64,000 nt of DNA from an uncultured Acetatifactor sp. (GTDB lineage Bacteria > Bacillota > Clostridia > Lachnospirales > Lachnospiraceae), in assembly GCA_944383825.1 (NCBI GenBank), contig CALWRA010000010.1:38391-102390 (forward strand), read 5' to 3'. Within the stretch, counting starts at the first letter, position 1. Each line of letters starts with the position of its first letter. This document shows positions 61,857-64,000 of this stretch, piece after piece. The notes beneath the pieces are model-generated. The model was given only the letters and a program-made list of their open reading frames with translations, searched no databases and was not told the DNA's origin. The translations under genes were made by a program, and so were the position numbers.

Positions 61857-62924
61857 CTAATACGCAAAAGATGTGAAAACAGTATTGTATCTGTCAATGC
61901 ACTGTGACAATACCTCCGTCACATGACCAAGAGAGCCAAGAGGCGCATTCTCGGGATTGTCAATAGGAGTCTGACTTTCAACCTGTCCAATCATCCATTC
62001 CACAGACTGAATCAAACTGTCAAATAATCCGTCAAAAGGCGTTGAAGTGCTCAGCGATTCCTTTATCAGCTGATTATTGTCACTGCACGCCGTATTATAA
62101 TTTTCCACAACCTCTAAAAGCTCATTGTAATATGCTTTAATATTAGTCAGATCCAGTTCCGTCAGATTACTGTCATTTATATTTTGATTGATACATTCAT
62201 CCACGATATTATTTCCCAGAGAGATTGCGCGGCTGGAATAATAAATAATCAGATTCCCTTCTGCAAGCATCTCTTCTTCTTCTGCCCGCACCCTTTCATC
62301 TGCCAGCGTATCCAATGCGGCAAAATACGCATAAGCCGCTTCCTCAAAGTCCGCTACATTCTCCTGGATTACAGGATGCAGCTCTTTTGGAATTGCATAT
62401 TGATTATCCGCGTATGTGTATTCAGCGTCGCTCACCTTATTGAACGCTTCCATCATCGTCCTCATTGGGGGAAGAAGCTCCCTCACCAGCTCATCCACTC
62501 CCTCAAACCCAGGCTCCATATCTACCACCGCTTCGGCCTCATCCAAAACAGTGGTGTCCAAATAATAAACATCAAATCCGTAATTCAGTCCCGTATCCGG
62601 AAGCAAGGAAAATTCATCCTCGTCCGCAACTACCATATAATAGCTGTAAATGTTATCCATGACCTCAACAGCGTAGTTATTAAGCTCAATATAAATGTTA
62701 TATTTGATGAGATCCATCATTACCTCATCAATCTCCGTTTCTGCCACAGCCTCATCAGACTCCCTCTCTGCCGCAGCCTCGGTCAGTGTTTCCTGCTCCT
62801 CCATTCGGGAAGCAGTCGCTTCAGCCCGACCGGCTCCTTCAAAAGCCGTTTGCAAAGCGCTTCCACAGCCCCCTAACAAAACCACCGTCATTCCTGCCAA
62901 AAACATAAGGCTCCATTTTTTCAT
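61857..62924 (-). CDS. DUF3829 lipoprotein
   Basis: 355 residues from the ATG at 62924 (GGAGG six bases upstream). A lipoprotein signal ends LLGGC. After a Glu/Ala-rich linker (to about 65), the protein is alpha-helical with the DUF3829 pattern (LIKYNIYIELNNYAVEVMDN, ELDLTNIKAYYNELLEVVENYN). The family is of unknown function and found in surface lipoproteins. It ends shortly before the trpB2 promoter. Confidence 0.8.
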   Translation of the reverse strand: MKKWSLMFLAGMTVVLLGGCGSALQTAFEGAGRAEATASRMEEQETLTEAAAERESDEAVAETEIDEVMMDLIKYNIYIELNNYAVEVMDNIYSYYMVVADEDEFSLLPDTGLNYGFDVYYLDTTVLDEAEAVVDMEPGFEGVDELVRELLPPMRTMMEAFNKVSDAEYTYADNQYAIPKELHPVIQENVADFEEAAYAYFAALDTLADERVRAEEEEMLAEGNLIIYYSSRAISLGNNIVDECINQNINDSNLTELDLTNIKAYYNELLEVVENYNTACSDNNQLIKESLSTSTPFDGLFDSLIQSVEWMIGQVESQTPIDNPENAPLGSLGHVTEVLSQCIDRYNTVFTSFAY

Positions 62925-63050
62925 ATACTTCCTCCTCATTTTTCATAAACAGAGAACCAGTCTCCCGCTTGTCATCCTCTGCCCGCCTAATTATAAAAAT
63001 ACCGTAGTCACATCGGCATTCTTTCATAAAACTTTATGCCTATTATGCTA

Positions 63051-63917
63051 TCAGTCGTTGGGCCTCTGGTAAAATCTCCCGGCCAGTCCTTCTGTTCGTA
63101 TGGTATTCACAAACGCGTGAGGATCCGTCTGCCTGACGCAGTTGAGCACCTTACGAACCTCGTCCCTGCCCACAACAGAATACAAAAGATTGCACTCTTT
63201 CTTCCGATAGCATCCGATTCCTTTGATCAAGGTTGCATCGTGATTGGTAATCTCCGCAATGGCCTCATAAATCTCCTCCGGCTTCTGGGTTATGATCAGC
63301 AGCGTCTGCTTCTGATAGCGCTTATAGAGCGCCTGCAGAACCTGTGTGGACGCATACTGGAAAATAATGGAATAAAGCGCTTTCTCCCAGCCGAACAGCA
63401 TACCTGCAATGACCAGAATCACCACATTTCCTGCGAAAATATAATTCCATGAATCAATGCCGAACTTTTCCGACAGAAAAATAGCGATAAAATCCGTCCC
63501 TCCGCTGGTAGCTCCCGCAAACAGGCAGATGCTAATGGCTACCGCGTTAAACAGACCTCCGAATACCGCCACCAGGAGAGTATCGGTAACCACCACACTC
63601 TCTGGCACAATATCCGTCAAAATACTGGACAATATAATCATCAGACAGGAATACCCTGTAAATTTTTTCCCGATGAACTTATAACTGATTACTGCAGGCG
63701 CCGCATTCAGCACAAAGTTAATCAGGCTGAACGGCGGCTCTATCCCCAAAAACAGGACGCCAATTTCCTGAAGCAGCCTGGTAAGCCCGTTAAAACCTCC
63801 GGGTATCAGCCCTCCTGTACGCACAAAGCTCTTTAAGTTGATTGCCATAATCAGGGACGCAACCACAATCATCAGCGTCCTTTTCACGGCATCCAGCCTT
63901 GTTTTCTTTTTTTCCAT
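63051..63917 (-). CDS. YitT-family membrane protein (DUF2179)
   Basis: 288 residues from the ATG at 63917, just after AGGTGG. Five to six membrane segments form the YitT core (LIPGGFNGLTRLLQEIG, GATSGGTDFIAIFLSEKFG), and the C-terminal 90 residues form the cytoplasmic DUF2179 domain (YEAIAEITNHDATLIKGIGCY, VVGRDEVRKVLNCVRQTDPHAFVNT split). Function is not established. The 83 bases after its start to the end of the window show nothing I can call. Confidence 0.88.
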   Translation of the reverse strand: MEKKKTRLDAVKRTLMIVVASLIMAINLKSFVRTGGLIPGGFNGLTRLLQEIGVLFLGIEPPFSLINFVLNAAPAVISYKFIGKKFTGYSCLMIILSSILTDIVPESVVVTDTLLVAVFGGLFNAVAISICLFAGATSGGTDFIAIFLSEKFGIDSWNYIFAGNVVILVIAGMLFGWEKALYSIIFQYASTQVLQALYKRYQKQTLLIITQKPEEIYEAIAEITNHDATLIKGIGCYRKKECNLLYSVVGRDEVRKVLNCVRQTDPHAFVNTIRTEGLAGRFYQRPND

Positions 63918-64000
63918 ACTCCACCTACTATTATATAAAGTCATAGTCTTTCTTTACCTTTTCTACAGGTTCGACTATGCTATTTTAAGATACTGTGGAT

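Noticed and set aside
1..64000. Insertion sequences, prophage, integrons, CRISPR arrays
   Set aside because: No transposase, integrase, phage structural gene or regular direct-repeat array was found on either strand.

Overview
The window looks like chromosomal core DNA from an anaerobic clostridium of the Lachnospiraceae type. The pointers are a pyrBI pair, PPi-dependent pyruvate phosphate dikinase, a dgt-dnaG-rpoD-trmK block, a T-box, CcpA-type cre sites, SigV/RsiV-like regulation and many small Lachnospiraceae-type membrane families. GC looks moderate (high forties by eye). I cannot name the genus. No transposase, phage module or CRISPR array is visible, and most genes are on the minus strand.

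Layout. 0-7 kb: a partial exported protein, a DUF4015 glycosidase-like protein, ppdK with a cre-like dyad upstream, and a GDPD/MFS pair. 7-10.4 kb (plus): an ABC-F ATPase and a PHP-HAD fusion phosphohydrolase. 10.4-18.2 kb (minus): pheA, an AAA ATPase (DUF815), ppx, ppk, maf, a Gph-like phosphatase and a small protein, tightly packed around polyphosphate turnover. 18.4-23.5 kb: a DUF5050 protein, a SmtB-like ArsR sensor, a NusG-II/Gx-transporter pair, and pyrBI behind a leader with an intrinsic terminator. 23.5-34.2 kb (minus): a two-component system, a CmpB-like membrane protein, YlmH, a ZIP metal transporter, a Wzy-like polymerase, two CobW/COG0523 GTPases (one with a 30-histidine region) and an orphan PD-(D/E)XK protein. 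34.3-43.6 kb: an anchored serine protease, RNase P RNA, a GT-C transferase, and the macromolecular-synthesis block. 43.7-46.8 kb: a three-gene cassette of HSL esterase, zinc-ribbon membrane protein and HHxxxDG acyltransferase. 46.8-54 kb: two tRNA-Leu genes flank a FliD-C-like protein, a divergent folD with an fchA-type cyclohydrolase, a sigV/rsiV/two-lipoprotein operon and a MATE pump. 54-60 kb: an unsaturated-uronate operon (kduI, kduD/gno, an RpiB-like isomerase, an aldolase-VOC fusion, kdgK) divergent from an AraC regulator. 60-64 kb: TrpB2 under a tryptophan T-box, a DUF3829 lipoprotein and a YitT protein.

How the parts work together. The uronate operon turns unsaturated uronic acid derived from pectin or glycosaminoglycans into pyruvate and glyceraldehyde 3-phosphate, and a near-consensus cre sits on its promoter. 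The folD/fchA pair looks like one bifunctional enzyme split in two, because FolD has lost residues expected for cyclohydrolase activity. The ZIP, CobW and ArsR genes suggest a zinc-handling theme, but they are not one transcription unit. The four-gene sigma operon runs from an ECF-like promoter to a strong hairpin and resembles lysozyme-responsive SigV/RsiV modules.

Where the longest ORF had no good ribosome binding site, I moved the start to an internal start codon with a well-placed site and explain this in the entry. All domain calls were made by eye from protein sequence; no search was run.
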